DNA of 64,000 nucleotides from Diphasiastrum complanatum (Eukaryota; Streptophyta; Lycopodiopsida; Lycopodiales; Lycopodiaceae): the NCBI GenBank assembly GCA_029204225.1, contig MU832140.1, positions 1-64,000 on the forward strand. The letters are read 5' to 3'. Position numbers and translations under genes: made by a program. The notes below the pieces were generated by a model. That model had not been told where the DNA came from. It worked only from the letters and a program-made list of their open reading frames with translations, and did not search any database. Each line of letters opens with the position of its first letter. The first letter of the stretch is position 1. Of this stretch, positions 1 to 9,670 are shown piece by piece.

Positions 1-264
1 GTTGACAAAATTTTGGCCACATCTAATTATGTCCGCCTTCAATCATCAATCGTTCGCTCTGAGCATCATCCACACGTCTGGACCACAACTGCCACCCAGA
101 TCGTCGGCCGCCACCCAGAGGTTTTTGTGAAGACGTCGTTGCCTGAAAACGTCCTTTGTGCCAGAAGGAAAGCCATTAGGGCACGCACACACGCACGCAT
201 GCACGTCTGCCATCGACACATGTCCGCCATTGCTCGTCATCGACCAGAAAATGGTCAAATCCAA

Positions 265-413
265 TCAAATTTTTGGAAAGACTCGAATTTTTCCAAAGAC
301 TCGAATTTTTCCAATGGATCAAATTTTTCCAAAGACACACGAATTTTTTCAATGACTCGAATTTTTCCGATGGATCGAACTATCAACTCGAATTTTTCCG
401 AAGGATCGAAGGA
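265..413. repeat. 18-bp degenerate minisatellite
   Basis: About eight degenerate units built on TCGAATTTTTCCAAWGGA follow one another. Unit starts at 265, 283, 301, 319, 357, 375 and 392 give an 18-bp period, with one slightly longer unit near 340. The array lies just upstream of the gypsy LTR. Bases 1-264 show no recognisable gene. The frames open across the array encode only the repeat in translation and are not genes. Confidence 0.75.
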
Positions 414-421
414 CCCTTTGA

Positions 422-1186
422 GCAACACAGGGGGGGAGCAACACATGGGGGCAATGTTACGAGCTCGTGACCAATGCCAAACCCTAGAGAACACAGATAG
501 GTCAGATACCACAGTCAAGGTCGTGTCCAGCGTACATAACCAACAGGGCAAGACAGTGTGAGTAGTGTGCCCAAGCACGGTCCATAGCCATGGCGGGCCT
601 AACACAGCCTAGGGACCCTGTCAGTAGGATAGGGCTCCCAGTTGGGTCCCGACATGCAGTCGGCCACGTCAGTGCCTCGTGGCCGACACTTGGCAGTTGC
701 ATGCTACCAGTCCATGGTGCAGTACATGGTGCAGGGGACTGGTGCAACAGCACATGGGCACTTGTGGGTGAGCAGACCATGGGGCCAATGGAGAGCAACA
801 CAGGGGGGGGAGCAACACATGGGGGCAATGTTACGAGCTCGTGACCAATGCCAAACCCTAGAGAACACAGATAGGTCAGATACCACAGTCAAGGTCGTGT
901 CCAGCGTACATAACCAACAGGGCAAGACAGTGTGAGTAGTGTGCCCAAGCACGGTCCATAGCCATGGCGGGCCTAACACAGCCTAGGGACCCTGTCAGTA
1001 GGATAGGGCTCCCAGTTGGGTCCCGACGTGCAGTCGGCCACGTCAGTGCCACGTGGCCGACACTTGGCAGTTGCATGCTACCAGTCCTCACACTGGGATA
1101 GGAGGGGCTTACTCTATATCAGGGAGTAGGCAAGGTTGGGTGGATGAGTTAGTAATTGCCCTACTGTGGTGTTAGGATCTATTACA
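422..1186 (+). mobile_element. Ty3/gypsy 5' LTR with internal 374-bp tandem duplication
   Basis: A segment running from about 422 to 713 recurs almost unchanged at 794-1086, with GAGCTCGTGACC at 461 and 835 (period 374 bp). The second copy continues to 1186 and ends in CA just before a tRNA-type primer site. TGTTAC at 829 and ATTACA at 1186 look like LTR termini, so the basic LTR would be 829-1186 (358 bp) and the copy from 455 a partial duplicate. The orientation fits the gag frame that follows. The 3' partner LTR is not seen in this window. Confidence 0.6.
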
Positions 1187-1188
1187 CC

Positions 1189-1200
1189 GGTATCAGAGCC
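1189..1200 (+). other. Primer-binding site, initiator Met-tRNA type
   Basis: GGTATCAGAGCC lies two bases past the LTR end and matches 12 bases of the usual plant LTR-retrotransposon primer site complementary to the 3' end of initiator Met-tRNA. It fixes the LTR boundary and the plus orientation of the element. Confidence 0.75.
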
Positions 1201-2088
1201 ATCTCCATCCTAGGGAGTTCAGGAGCAGCAGTAGAGAAAGCTATCAGAAGATAGGAAATATTTCTCAGATTCTCAGAAAAAAATAGAGGAGGAAAATCGC
1301 TGTAGGACCAGCTTTAAAAATCCTTCAATTTGCTAGAATTTTCAGTAGTTTGGAGGAGAATTGTCTAATACAGCTTCAGCACTGTTAGATCAGATCAGCT
1401 TTCCTCTCTGATTTTGTGGACGTCTTTCTCGAATTTCAAAGTGGAATTAGTGTAGTAAGCAACGAGCAGATCCATCGCTGTGAAATCAGCGACCTTCTTC
1501 TGATTTTCCAGGGAAAACTTTGTGAGTCTGAGCGGATTTCAAGGCAAAAAAGTAGTAGCAGGGCCAGCGCTGGACAGGGAAGAGAAGGAGTCAAAACTCA
1601 TATCTGTTTTGCAAGATTTTCAGAGGTTAGGGCATCAAATTTTCTTGCCACAGATCAGCGAGGCAGGGTGCATCGAAAATCCAGAATTTGGAATGGTTTT
1701 TTGGCTTCAAACTTGTTTTTTTGGACCAACTCAGATGCTGTCAAATCAGCGAGGGTAGGCAGCTTTCAATTTCAGAAAGTTTTATACTTTTTAGGGGTCC
1801 TTTGCCTCGCTTTTTGGAGCCCCAAGTTTGCAAACAGATCAGCGAGCAACTCTACTCAAGAAACCGGAAATCTTGGTACCATTTTGGAGCCACAAACGGG
1901 GATTTTCTGGGACAGCAGGTCTGAAATCTTGGGTAAAAGAGCTGAGAGGGTTTCTCTTCGTAATTTCTTTGGAAGTACAGTCCTGAGAAACAGCTAAGTC
2001 ATCTTTCCTTTCCCTTGTACAGTTGTAAATTAGTCTTTTAGACTTTTTTTCCTTCAAAAGTTAAGATAGCTCTCTTTCAGTTCCGAAG
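1201..2088 (+). other. Untranslated leader of the gypsy element
   Basis: About 0.9 kb between the primer site and the gag start. It is T-rich and holds several recurrences of AAATCAGCGA / GATCAGCGAG (near 1481, 1655, 1743 and 1839). A frame stays open across 1416-1997 but has no recognisable domain and low-complexity composition, so I read it as leader. Confidence 0.5.
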
Positions 2089-3438
2089 ATGACCACTCCT
2101 CAGGGACCTGATCAACCCCCGGAGACAGGCTTCGACGAACTTGAAACAGAAGCCTTGGCTTACAGTAAAGGGAAGGAACCCATGGAATTGGAAGAACAGG
2201 AATAGTTCGCCGAAGAACTCGACGAACTGGTTACCAAGGAGCAGTTTCTCCAGTTGGTAACAGAAGTGGATGAACTGAAGTTGGCATTAGCCAATTTCAA
2301 GTCCAGTGTGGACGACTCATTCGCTGAACTCAAAAGCTTGATTTTGAGTTCCGCGAAAGGAAGCCTTCCCTCCACTTCTCAGTTATCCCCTTCTCCACTT
2401 CCATCAGTTTCGGGTGAGACTTTACGGTCTCACCCCAGTGTTTTTAAAGATTTAAAGCCTCCTACTTTTAATGGGGAAGAGAAGGATAGAAATGCAGACA
2501 TTCTACAAACCTTCCTCAGCAAATGGAAGAACATTCATGCTCTTAAACCGACCCCTGACCATTTGCAAGCTATTGAGGCCAGTCTTTCCTTAGGGCCTAT
2601 GGCCTATAAGTGGTGGTTCAATCTCCAAGAGACTGGGCAGACTCCCTGGTCATGGAAAGCTTTTGAAGAAGCTTTCCTAAGAGAAATTCTACCAGAAAAT
2701 GAACTTGATAGAGCCTGGAAAGCCTGGGAAAGAGCAGTAATGGATAAATCCCTCATCCAATATATCTCGCAGTATCGAGAAGCAATTTTAAAGATTAAAA
2801 ATATGGATGATTATCAGAAAATCAGGGGATTTGTCCGTGGCCTCAAAGATGAATATAAAGTAGAGGTCCAGAGAAACTCGCCTACTACCCTTGAGCAAGC
2901 TCTCAGATATGCTCAAATCTATGATGATTCAGTGAGTAGGAAGAGGGCGAGACAGCAGCCACTTTCTGAGCAACCTCCTCATAAAGACTTTCAATTTAAA
3001 AAGAAATTTTTAAAAAGAAAGAATCAAGATAAATTTAAAAGTGCAGCTCCTCAGAAACGTCGTGCACTCATACAGATTTTGAGAAAGCCAAACAAGAACG
3101 TTTGTGCTTTGTGTGTATGGGCAAGGGACACACAGTCAGATAGTGTCCCAAGGGGCCTTTCACTAAAAAAGATAAGAAAGATACAAGTTCATCTTGTTCA
3201 GACTGTATGTTTCCCCAGTGACTCGGCAGCTTCCGAGATCAAAGTGTATCATGAAGATCATGAACACTGTTGCCAGCTGACCTCTGCAATGCTAGCGAGA
3301 CCCTTCAGCTTTGGCCCGCATGACCTAGTACGTATGTATGGAAAAGTTGGTAACCAGTCAGTAAGAGTTATGGTTGATGATGGGGCAACCCATAATTTCA
3401 TCAACTACACCCTGGTTAAAAAGCTTAAACTACCAGAA
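2089..3438 (+). pseudogene. Ty3/gypsy gag with start of protease, broken
   Basis: Gag is the capsid-nucleocapsid precursor of the element. An ATG at 2089 opens the frame, which is interrupted by an in-frame TAG at 2203 and then runs on. Residues around 2450-2940 form a Retrotrans_gag domain (FNGEEKDR, YKWWFNLQ, FLREILPENE, YISQYREAI, IRGFVRGLKDEY). A CX2CX4HX4C zinc knuckle is legible near 3105-3150 but in another frame and with a stop inside it, so a frameshift has occurred. The frame is recovered for a retropepsin core with VDDGATHNFIN at about 3372-3404, where the usual D-S/T-G reads D-D-G. Homology ends abruptly near 3438. Not functional. Confidence 0.8.
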
Positions 3439-3748
3439 GTCCCTAGTCAGCATCGAGGAAGATGTCCGAAGGCACAACGAAAGGCATCGGAAGCAAGAGG
3501 CAGACATTGCAGAGATGCTGCGACAGGCTCGGCAAAGAAATCCGGAGCCAGAGCACCCAGCCCCCGCTGTCGAGCTGGATTTGGATGAGCAGATCGGAAT
3601 GAACTTCACACGACGACAGCTCATCATGGTCAGGGAAAGGGCTGCCCGCCATCAGGCTAACCAGGAGGCAGATCAGGCTAACCGGGAGGCAGAGCGAGAG
3701 CGACAGAATGCACCTAACGGGGGCGAGGAGTCTGTGGAGGATCCTTAG
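3439..3748 (+). CDS. Charged coiled-coil reading frame of unknown origin
   Basis: This frame follows directly from the truncated protease without a stop, in a different phase from gag, and ends at 3748 with EESVEDP. Its product is very rich in Arg, Glu, Gln and Ala (EMLRQARQRN, RERAARHQANQEADQ, REAERERQN) and looks helical. I do not recognise the family. It could be the end of an element-encoded protein from another insertion that happened to join the protease at about 3438. No independent ATG is obvious, so whether it is expressed is unclear. Confidence 0.3.
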
Positions 3749-4295
3749 GAATGTTTAGAATGGATAGGATCCAGCCGTATGTGCCTGGCTGTTGTTATGT
3801 AGTTTTCGGCATAAGATGAGGCAACATTTAGTGTTTAACATAGTGTAAAGAACAGCCGCAGCTGTATGTGGCGAGGTACGTATTGTTATTTTGATACCAC
3901 TGTTGAATTAATGTTTAATGTCTTTTTTGTGCAACGCATGCCTGGTGTAATGCAGTGTAATATGTGTGTTTATGAAATGCTATAAAAGGGGTTGTATTTC
4001 TGTGTTGTGCATCTGCTATCAATCTCTGCAGTTGAAACTAATTGAAAATACGCACATACCATTCGAAATAAAATTGAAAACAGAGCATCACAATTACAAA
4101 TTGACAAATACAGATCGGGCACCAAAAAAAATTTGGAGTTGGAGCACATGTCTCTCGGCTATGCGCCCATTTCGACATTTTGAACGAGCAAGAAAAAACA
4201 TTGCTGACAAGAAAAAACATTGCTGACAGGAAGGATGTTGGCCTCCAAGCCAATTGAAAATTGCACCAGCCGTCGAAGTAGCAGCTACCATTGCT
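3749..4295 (+). promoter_or_regulatory. Gene-free interval with LTR-like promoter
   Basis: About 550 bp between two coiled-coil frames. A plant-type TATA box (CTATAAAAGGGG) starts near 3980, and a 19-bp direct repeat AAGAAAAAACATTGCTGAC occurs twice in tandem near 4190-4226. The arrangement (TATA, then a leader, then a frame starting at 4296) suggests the promoter half of an LTR. I could not find matching LTR ends or a primer site. Confidence 0.35.
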
Positions 4296-5006
4296 ATGGA
4301 CATTGACGCTGCACCATCCCAGTCGGAACCAGTTCCAGCCGTGGCAATGGAGACTGATGGAGCTGCTGCTGCTGCTGATTCTTCACAGCACGCATCTACT
4401 TCCACATCTCAGAAGCAGCCGAGGACCTCCCCCTCTGACGATGACGCAACTCAGTCTGATACCTTAGACAAAAGACAAACAACTGCTGAAGGCGACACTG
4501 GGGCACCTGTGGCAGATGAAGAACAACCAGACGACCAGCCCCAGTGGTTTCGCACTATGACCGAGAAAGCCAAAAACCTAGTGGCTGAAGTGTATGAGTT
4601 GGACAAGTACCATCAGCAACTTACGATGGAATTTGTCAACTTAGAAAGAAGATGCCAAGAGGATCTCAAGGCGTCTTTCGAGAAGATTGATTCGCTCGAA
4701 TCAGACAACACGAAGCTGATTGAACAAAATCGTTCTCTCGACACACAGCTTCAAACCTTAATAAAGGAAGCTGATTCTTTAAAACAGATCAATAAGACAA
4801 TTGAGGCCAAGTCTGATAATTATCAGACTCAAAATGGTTCTTTAAAGCAACAACTGACAGCTGCAAATCAACGACGTAGAGGCTCCATCTCTCTAGACAA
4901 GGACTCAACCCTATCCCTCAGCATGTGTGTGCGGACAACCTCTGAACTAGGGACTCTCCAGCTAGGGCTGACAAACTGTCACAAGCCAGTCTCTCCAAGC
5001 TCGTGA
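4296..5006 (+). CDS. Acidic coiled-coil protein, probably element-encoded
   Basis: The first ATG of the frame is at 4296, giving about 236 residues without interruption. The first ~90 residues are low-complexity and rich in Ala, Ser, Asp and Thr (METDGAAAAADSSQH, TSPSDDDATQSDT). Residues ~95-200 form a long heptad-like helix (EKIDSLESDNTKLIEQN, LQTLIKEADSLKQINKT), and the tail is basic (NQRRRGS). I see no zinc knuckle, protease or transmembrane segment. It follows a TATA-containing interval and lies among gypsy fragments, so an accessory or gag-like protein of an LTR element is the best guess. The host-gene alternative cannot be excluded. Confidence 0.4.
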   Translation: MDIDAAPSQSEPVPAVAMETDGAAAAADSSQHASTSTSQKQPRTSPSDDDATQSDTLDKRQTTAEGDTGAPVADEEQPDDQPQWFRTMTEKAKNLVAEVYELDKYHQQLTMEFVNLERRCQEDLKASFEKIDSLESDNTKLIEQNRSLDTQLQTLIKEADSLKQINKTIEAKSDNYQTQNGSLKQQLTAANQRRRGSISLDKDSTLSLSMCVRTTSELGTLQLGLTNCHKPVSPSS

Positions 5007-5457
5007 ATCCTAGAAGCCGGTGTGTAGAATGAACCTCCCAACCATAGGCACCCCCTCCTTGAGTCCTTCTACCTGCTATTCCCGTCACCTGGCACATGGC
5101 ATCCACCTGTGGGTGATCAGTCCACTTGGCATACCTAGCCCCTGTGACCTTTGAATACTGAGTGACTCATAGGGTACCACCCCCGTGCCCTGCCAAAGAC
5201 CTGTGACCCTCTTGGTCACCCCGACTACTTGCCGACTAGCATCTCGTCACTGACGGCTAGGGTCCCGACGGTCAAGACACACCGCATCTCTAACAACTTG
5301 TCAGGCAGCCACACCGGGTCACTGCTCGTGACGCACCGGTCCCAACTTGGGACTGATGTCCTCCTCGGTCACTGGCCCTTGCCAATACTTGGCCTCAGGC
5401 CCTCAGGTGACCGGCCGTGCCAAGGTCATGATAGCAATCCTTCCCTCCTCTGGCAAG
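5007..5457. other. Gene-free interval
   Basis: C-rich sequence between the coiled-coil frame and the inverted chromovirus fragment. I see no domain-bearing frame, RNA gene or clear repeat in it. Its composition resembles an LTR or untranslated tail, without identifiable ends. Confidence 0.3.
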
Positions 5458-6240
5458 TCATCGGTCCTCGATGACAAACTCTGGGTAAGACTTCTGCAAC
5501 GCCTGTCGCGTCTCCCAGGTAGCATCTGACAACGGATGCCCTTTCCAAGTTACTAGATACTCTTGAAGGAGACGATTCCGCAATCGTCGCTCCCTTCGAT
5601 CTAGAATTTTGTCTGGCCCATAACCTGTGGTGTCTTTCTCCTCAAGAGACACTAGACCTTCCACCAGACTATCGCCATCATGCAAACATTTCTTCAGTTT
5701 GCTAACATGGAATATTGGATGCACCTTGCATCCAACAGGTAGCTGTAGCTTATAAGCTACTTGGCTCACCTTCTTAATAATCAACCATGGTCCACAATAC
5801 CTAGGAGATAACTTGGCGCACTTTCCTGTGCGTAGCACCTCCGACTGCGAAGGGACTAGTAAATACACCCAATCTCCATTCTCAAATTCCCGACAGGTAC
5901 GGTTCTCACGAGCATAACTCTTTGCCCTAGCTACAGCTTTGGACAAGTTATCTCGTGCCAACTCTAGCTTCTGCTGCATCTGAGCCAAAAACTCTACAAC
6001 ACTAGGTACCCTATGCGGAATTCCTATGATTGCAGGACTCAGTGGCCTGAAACCATAATTGAGCTCAAATGGACTCAATCCAGTGGACGCATGTCATTTA
6101 TCATTGTACGCAAACTCCAATAGCGGTAAATGCTTTACCCAGTCTGTTTGCGTACTACTCACATATGCCCTAAGCATATCTTCCAAGATCTGATTCACTC
6201 GCTCTGTTTGGCCATCCGTTTGAGGATGCTCAAACCTTCG
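5458..6240 (-). pseudogene. Ty3/gypsy integrase C-terminus with chromodomain
   Basis: Reading from 6240 downward, the end of an integrase core is clear ([17 protein letters not shown], with the catalytic Glu), then FAYND followed by an in-frame TGA, then SPFELNYGFRP, the GDWVYLLV SH3-like segment and HPIFHVSKLKKC. The end is a chromodomain (ILDRRERRLRN, YLVTWKGHP, ATWE), which marks the chromovirus branch and in that family directs integration to particular chromatin. The fragment stops at the 6240 junction, where sequence of the opposite orientation begins. LTR and upstream pol are absent. Confidence 0.85.
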
Positions 6241-7825
6241 GTGCTTAATGAAGGGTGCAAGACCTTAGAAGAGGCAGTTGCTACAGCTCTCAACTTTGAA
6301 GGTAATGTGCGCACCAAGGCTGAGTCTGGAGCGCCAAGCTGGCCTCAAAAGAAGGGTTCGCGAAAGTCTGGCCAAGCTGGTCAGAAAGGCTTTTCTTAGA
6401 AGGATCCTATCCAGATGCAGCAGACTTTGAAGCGCAAAGCGGGATCTCCTACGGCTCGTCTAATTACGACAAGTCTTCCCTCAGTCCTGAGCAAAAGGAA
6501 AAGGCCAAGAAAGACGGATTATGTTTTTTCTGTCTTGGCAAGCATCTTTTCAAAGATTGTCCTCGACGTACGGGCAAGAAGCTCCATACTATGCAACGTC
6601 AAGATGAGGGCAAGGATGAGGAAATTCTGAATGACTTGTTGGTAAGTGATGATGAGGACACTCGTCGTGTCATGACTATTTCGGTGCGGAAGCTTGTTCC
6701 AGAGGCACCAGTTTGTTTCTTGTCCACCAAAGCGCGGGAAGCTTATCAATTTCCAGATAGTGAACTGATACGCATGAGGGGAAAACTGGAAGGTCATGAC
6801 GTGCTCGTCTTATTTGACACCGGTTCCTCGCATAATATCATTAATTCTCGTGTGGTGAAGAAATTTCACTTGGCTACTGTTCCATCTGATTACCGGTATA
6901 CTGTTGAGATGCCAGATGGCAAGGGAATAGAGGTTTGGGATGAAAGAATCTCTCGGGCGTCTTTGTCTATTCAGACGTATACCGAGAAGTTAGATTTTGG
7001 AATCACTAAACTAGCTAAGTTTGATATTGTACTTGGTAGGCGGTGGCATGCAAGTAAGCAGCCCGCTATAGATTTTAAATCACATGTGTATAAGTTCGGG
7101 CATGAGGGTACGTCTCATGTCTTAAAGGGGGAGAGACCATCTGTTGAGGATCCTCTTGTTACCTATATGCAAATAAAGAGAATGGAGATTCAGTATTTGT
7201 GGTTGTGTTATGTGAATGTTGATTCCAGTTTTGATTCTTATGTTGGTAATAATCAGATAAGCACACTCACTAATAAACCACAAGAAGCTTCATTTACTTT
7301 TGCATCCCCTAGTGCACATGTATTTGCATTACAGTCTAGATGTGACCCAGCAAGTGAGTTGGAGAAGTCCATCCACACGCAGTTCAAACACGAGCTAATT
7401 AGTAATATGCCAGAGGGATTGCCGCCTAGTCAAAACGTTGATCAGGAGGAGTATCTCAAGTTGGGGTACATCCGTCCAAGTTATTCACCTTTCGCCTCTC
7501 CTATTTTACTTGTTAAGAAAAAGGATGGTAGTTTCCGGATGTGTGTAGATTATAGGGGATTGAATAAGATCACTGTAAAGCACAGGTATCCGATGCCTAG
7601 GATTGATGATCTACTGGATGCGTTGCAAGGTGCAACCATTTTCAGTAAGATAGATCTCAAAAGTGGATACCATCAAATACGGATTCGAGATGAAGACGTC
7701 CAGAAGACGGCCTTCCGAACCCGTTTCGGTCATTATGAATTTTTGGTTATGCCATTTGGGTTAACCAATGCCCCAGCCACGTTCATGATGCTCATGAACG
7801 ATGTCTTGCAAGATTATATGGGCAG
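6241..7825 (+). pseudogene. Ty3/gypsy gag end, protease and reverse transcriptase fragment
   Basis: The fragment starts in the gag tail (LEEAVATALNFEGN). After a stop near 6398 and a frameshift near 6420 it gives a CX2CX3HX4C zinc knuckle ([13 protein letters not shown], ~6513-6551). The frame from 6591 then holds the retropepsin ([12 protein letters not shown] at ~6811-6846, closing with IVLGRRWH) and the RT fingers and palm ([55 protein letters not shown]). It is cut at about 7825, before the YxDD catalytic box, by unrelated DNA carrying a BED zinc finger. RNase H and integrase are missing. Confidence 0.88.
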
Positions 7826-8089
7826 AACCGTAGTGGCAACTGGCGGACGAGATGGGACGGGATCCACCGGAATGGGTGCAGATGGGGGTGCGTGTGGCGG
7901 AACTGTCTGAGGGATGTGAGAGACAAAGGGACTGGACGAGGATGCACTCCCTCTCCTCGTGCGTGCCAGCCAAGCAGGCAGCAACTCGGGGTCAACCACG
8001 TAAGGCGCGGTGCAAAACCGAAGAACACCCTCCGAAATGGTGTTCTCTCTGCCACAAGACGTGGCCCGTAGGTGTCCAGAAGTCGCTGC

Positions 8090-8286
8090 CTAACGGGAAC
8101 GGACATGCTGGCACAGGGGGCAGCATTCAATGTGCCACTATTTTTGGCGCGTGCGCCGAGTAGGTGGCCTTTAAGGCGAGTGAGGGTGGCACTGAACTCA
8201 ACCAGGCAATATCGACAGCGCACGATCTTTGCACCGGACTTGTTGGATTTGCGGGAACCCGCCTGACAATGTCCACCTCGCCCCAC
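8090..8286 (-). pseudogene. BED zinc finger, hAT-transposase-like fragment
   Basis: The minus frame contains KIVRCRYCLVEFSATLTRLKGH followed after a spacer by a Cys and a PVRQRL tail. This is the CX2C...H...C layout of BED fingers at the N-terminus of plant hAT transposases, where they bind transposon ends. Only about 60 residues are family-like. The frame then continues to 7826 with unconvincing sequence, and no DDE or dimerisation domain follows. The start codon in frame is a GTG, so the true first exon is probably incomplete. The fragment directly abuts the truncated RT at 7825. Confidence 0.5.
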
Positions 8287-8600
8287 AGATCGACAAGGTT
8301 GGAATGCACCATTTCTGTAGAGGGAACTGGGGAAAAAAGGTAGAGATTATCGTGAGTGCAATAGGAGGTGGAAAGCTGGAAAATCCACAGCAATGGCCGA
8401 AGTAGCAGTAGCAGGGGCGGAAGCGATCTGTGCAACGTAAATACAGTGTGATGGCGAGGAGTGCGCGGACAGCAGAGAGGGGCGAACAGCAGGAAGAGGG
8501 CGCGGACAACAGCGCGATGGGCAGGGAGAGAGACAAAGTGAGGGGGGGGATTAGGGTAAAAAAAATATTAATATATTAAATATTAAAAAATATTAAATAT
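8287..8600. other. Gene-free GC-rich to AT-rich interval
   Basis: Purine-rich DNA with many GCGCGGACAGC-type words lies upstream (on the minus strand) of the BED fragment, then turns into AT-rich sequence (ATATTAATATATTAAATATT) just before the palindrome cluster. It may be the 5' end of the hAT-like element, but terminal inverted repeats were not identified. Confidence 0.3.
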
Positions 8601-8685
8601 TGTGGTACCGCGGATCAGTATGGATCCGCGGTACCACACTGGATCCGCGGTACCAGGATCCGCGGATCTTGGTACCGCTGGATCT
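8601..8685. repeat. Palindrome cluster around GGTACCGCGGATCC
   Basis: A perfect 16-bp inverted repeat (TGTGGTACCGCGGATC at 8601-8616; its complement at 8623-8638) has a 6-base loop. Two further partial copies of the same GGATCCGCGG/GGTACC words follow up to 8685, in both orientations. It is strikingly GC-rich inside AT-rich flanks. It could be a foldback or MITE end, or a degenerate palindromic satellite. Confidence 0.75.
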
Positions 8686-8686
8686 A

Positions 8687-8689
<3 letters not shown>

Positions 8690-8735
<46 letters not shown>
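8690..8735. repeat. (AT)n microsatellite
   Basis: About 22 uninterrupted AT dinucleotides directly after the palindrome cluster. Confidence 0.95.
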
Positions 8736-8737
<2 letters not shown>

Positions 8738-8938
8738 TATGACTGTGTTTACCACAATAGTTGCAATTTCCATCCCGCTTTGGTGTAGACTTGAATTCTC
8801 TATCCTTACTTTCTTTCTTGTCTTCTTCTTTCTTTCCCTTGCGTTTCTTCTACTTGCCCCTATGATATGGAGACACACACTATAGTCCATACTTCTCTAC
8901 TTTCGACCATTACTAGTGGACACACAATTTATATTAGA

Positions 8939-9257
8939 TGTGACAAGCCTAGAAACACTATTTTACATGGTTTTCTATTTTGGCCCTACTTTTGAATTTC
9001 AACTTCCCTCCAAATCAATATGAAGGGAGGTAGGGTTTGTCCACTATAAATATCCACTAAGGCTAGTCATTTAGCAGTTTTGATTTTTGAGTCTTGAGCT
9101 TCTTGTAGGGGAGTTGTACTTTTTTGGAGATCTTAGCTAGAGATCTACCTGAGCTATCAATGGCCATTGAAATTTATGCAGCTTTCTTTGTTGCAGAATG
9201 CTATGTGAATGATTTTGCTGTTTCATACTATCAATATATGTGATTGAGTTCGTAACA
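8939..9257 (+). mobile_element. Ty1/copia-type LTR
   Basis: The segment ends GTAACA at 9257, immediately followed by a Met-tRNA primer site. A TATA box (CTATAAATA) lies at about 9044. The start near 8939 (TGTGACAAGCC) is approximate, since no second copy was found to fix it. No matching copia body follows on the plus strand. Confidence 0.5.
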
Positions 9258-9269
9258 TGGTATCAAAGC
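9258..9269 (+). other. Primer-binding site, initiator Met-tRNA type
   Basis: TGGTATCAAAGC directly follows the LTR end, one base different from the usual plant TGGTATCAGAGC. It is part of the argument for the LTR boundary at 9257. Confidence 0.65.
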
Positions 9270-9436
9270 ACTTTCATGTCGTTTAAATTTTATTTTGCAG
9301 GCAATAAAATCACTAGGAAACTGGACGACGACTAATACTAAACAATAAAAAGCTGGTCTGAAAAACCCCTTGCATGAAGTGATGGACAGCCAACAACAAA
9401 ATTTCTTGCTAAAAATCCCCAAATATAACTTGCATG

Positions 9437-9670
9437 TCAAGGCCCTTCTTCTAGACTTCTCGTAGGGCAGCAATTAACCAATTTGTAGTACATCTCAAAC
9501 TTGTAAACTCCAATTAGTTTCTCAAAACGATGTGTAGATCTCTTTGCATGGATTGTCTCTCTTGATTTGCTGATGATGGACAACAAGCACAAATCTTCAA
9601 AATTGAACTCAAAAATGCCTCTTATGTTCCAATTATTGTTGCCAATAAATTTTGATTGTAATAGGAGCAA
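9437..9670 (-). pseudogene. Possible eroded copia integrase fragment
   Basis: The minus frame includes SRETIHAKRSTHRFEK and a CCPTRSLEEG tail. This recalls the stretch between the GAG-pre-integrase domain and the first catalytic Asp of plant copia integrases, where a Cys-rich finger precedes a KPLELVHSDVCGP-like motif. The match is weak and no catalytic residue is present, so this is a tentative reading. Confidence 0.25.

Noticed and set aside
13-935. Repeated frames ending in NQQGKTV on the plus strand and in duplicate on the minus strand
   Set aside because: They appear twice only because the LTR segment is duplicated. No start, domain or codon bias supports them.
1416-1997. 193-codon plus-strand frame starting with a non-ATG-like context
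   Set aside because: It lies in the leader between primer site and gag, has no family resemblance and is interrupted just before the gag ATG at 2089. Best read as untranslated leader.
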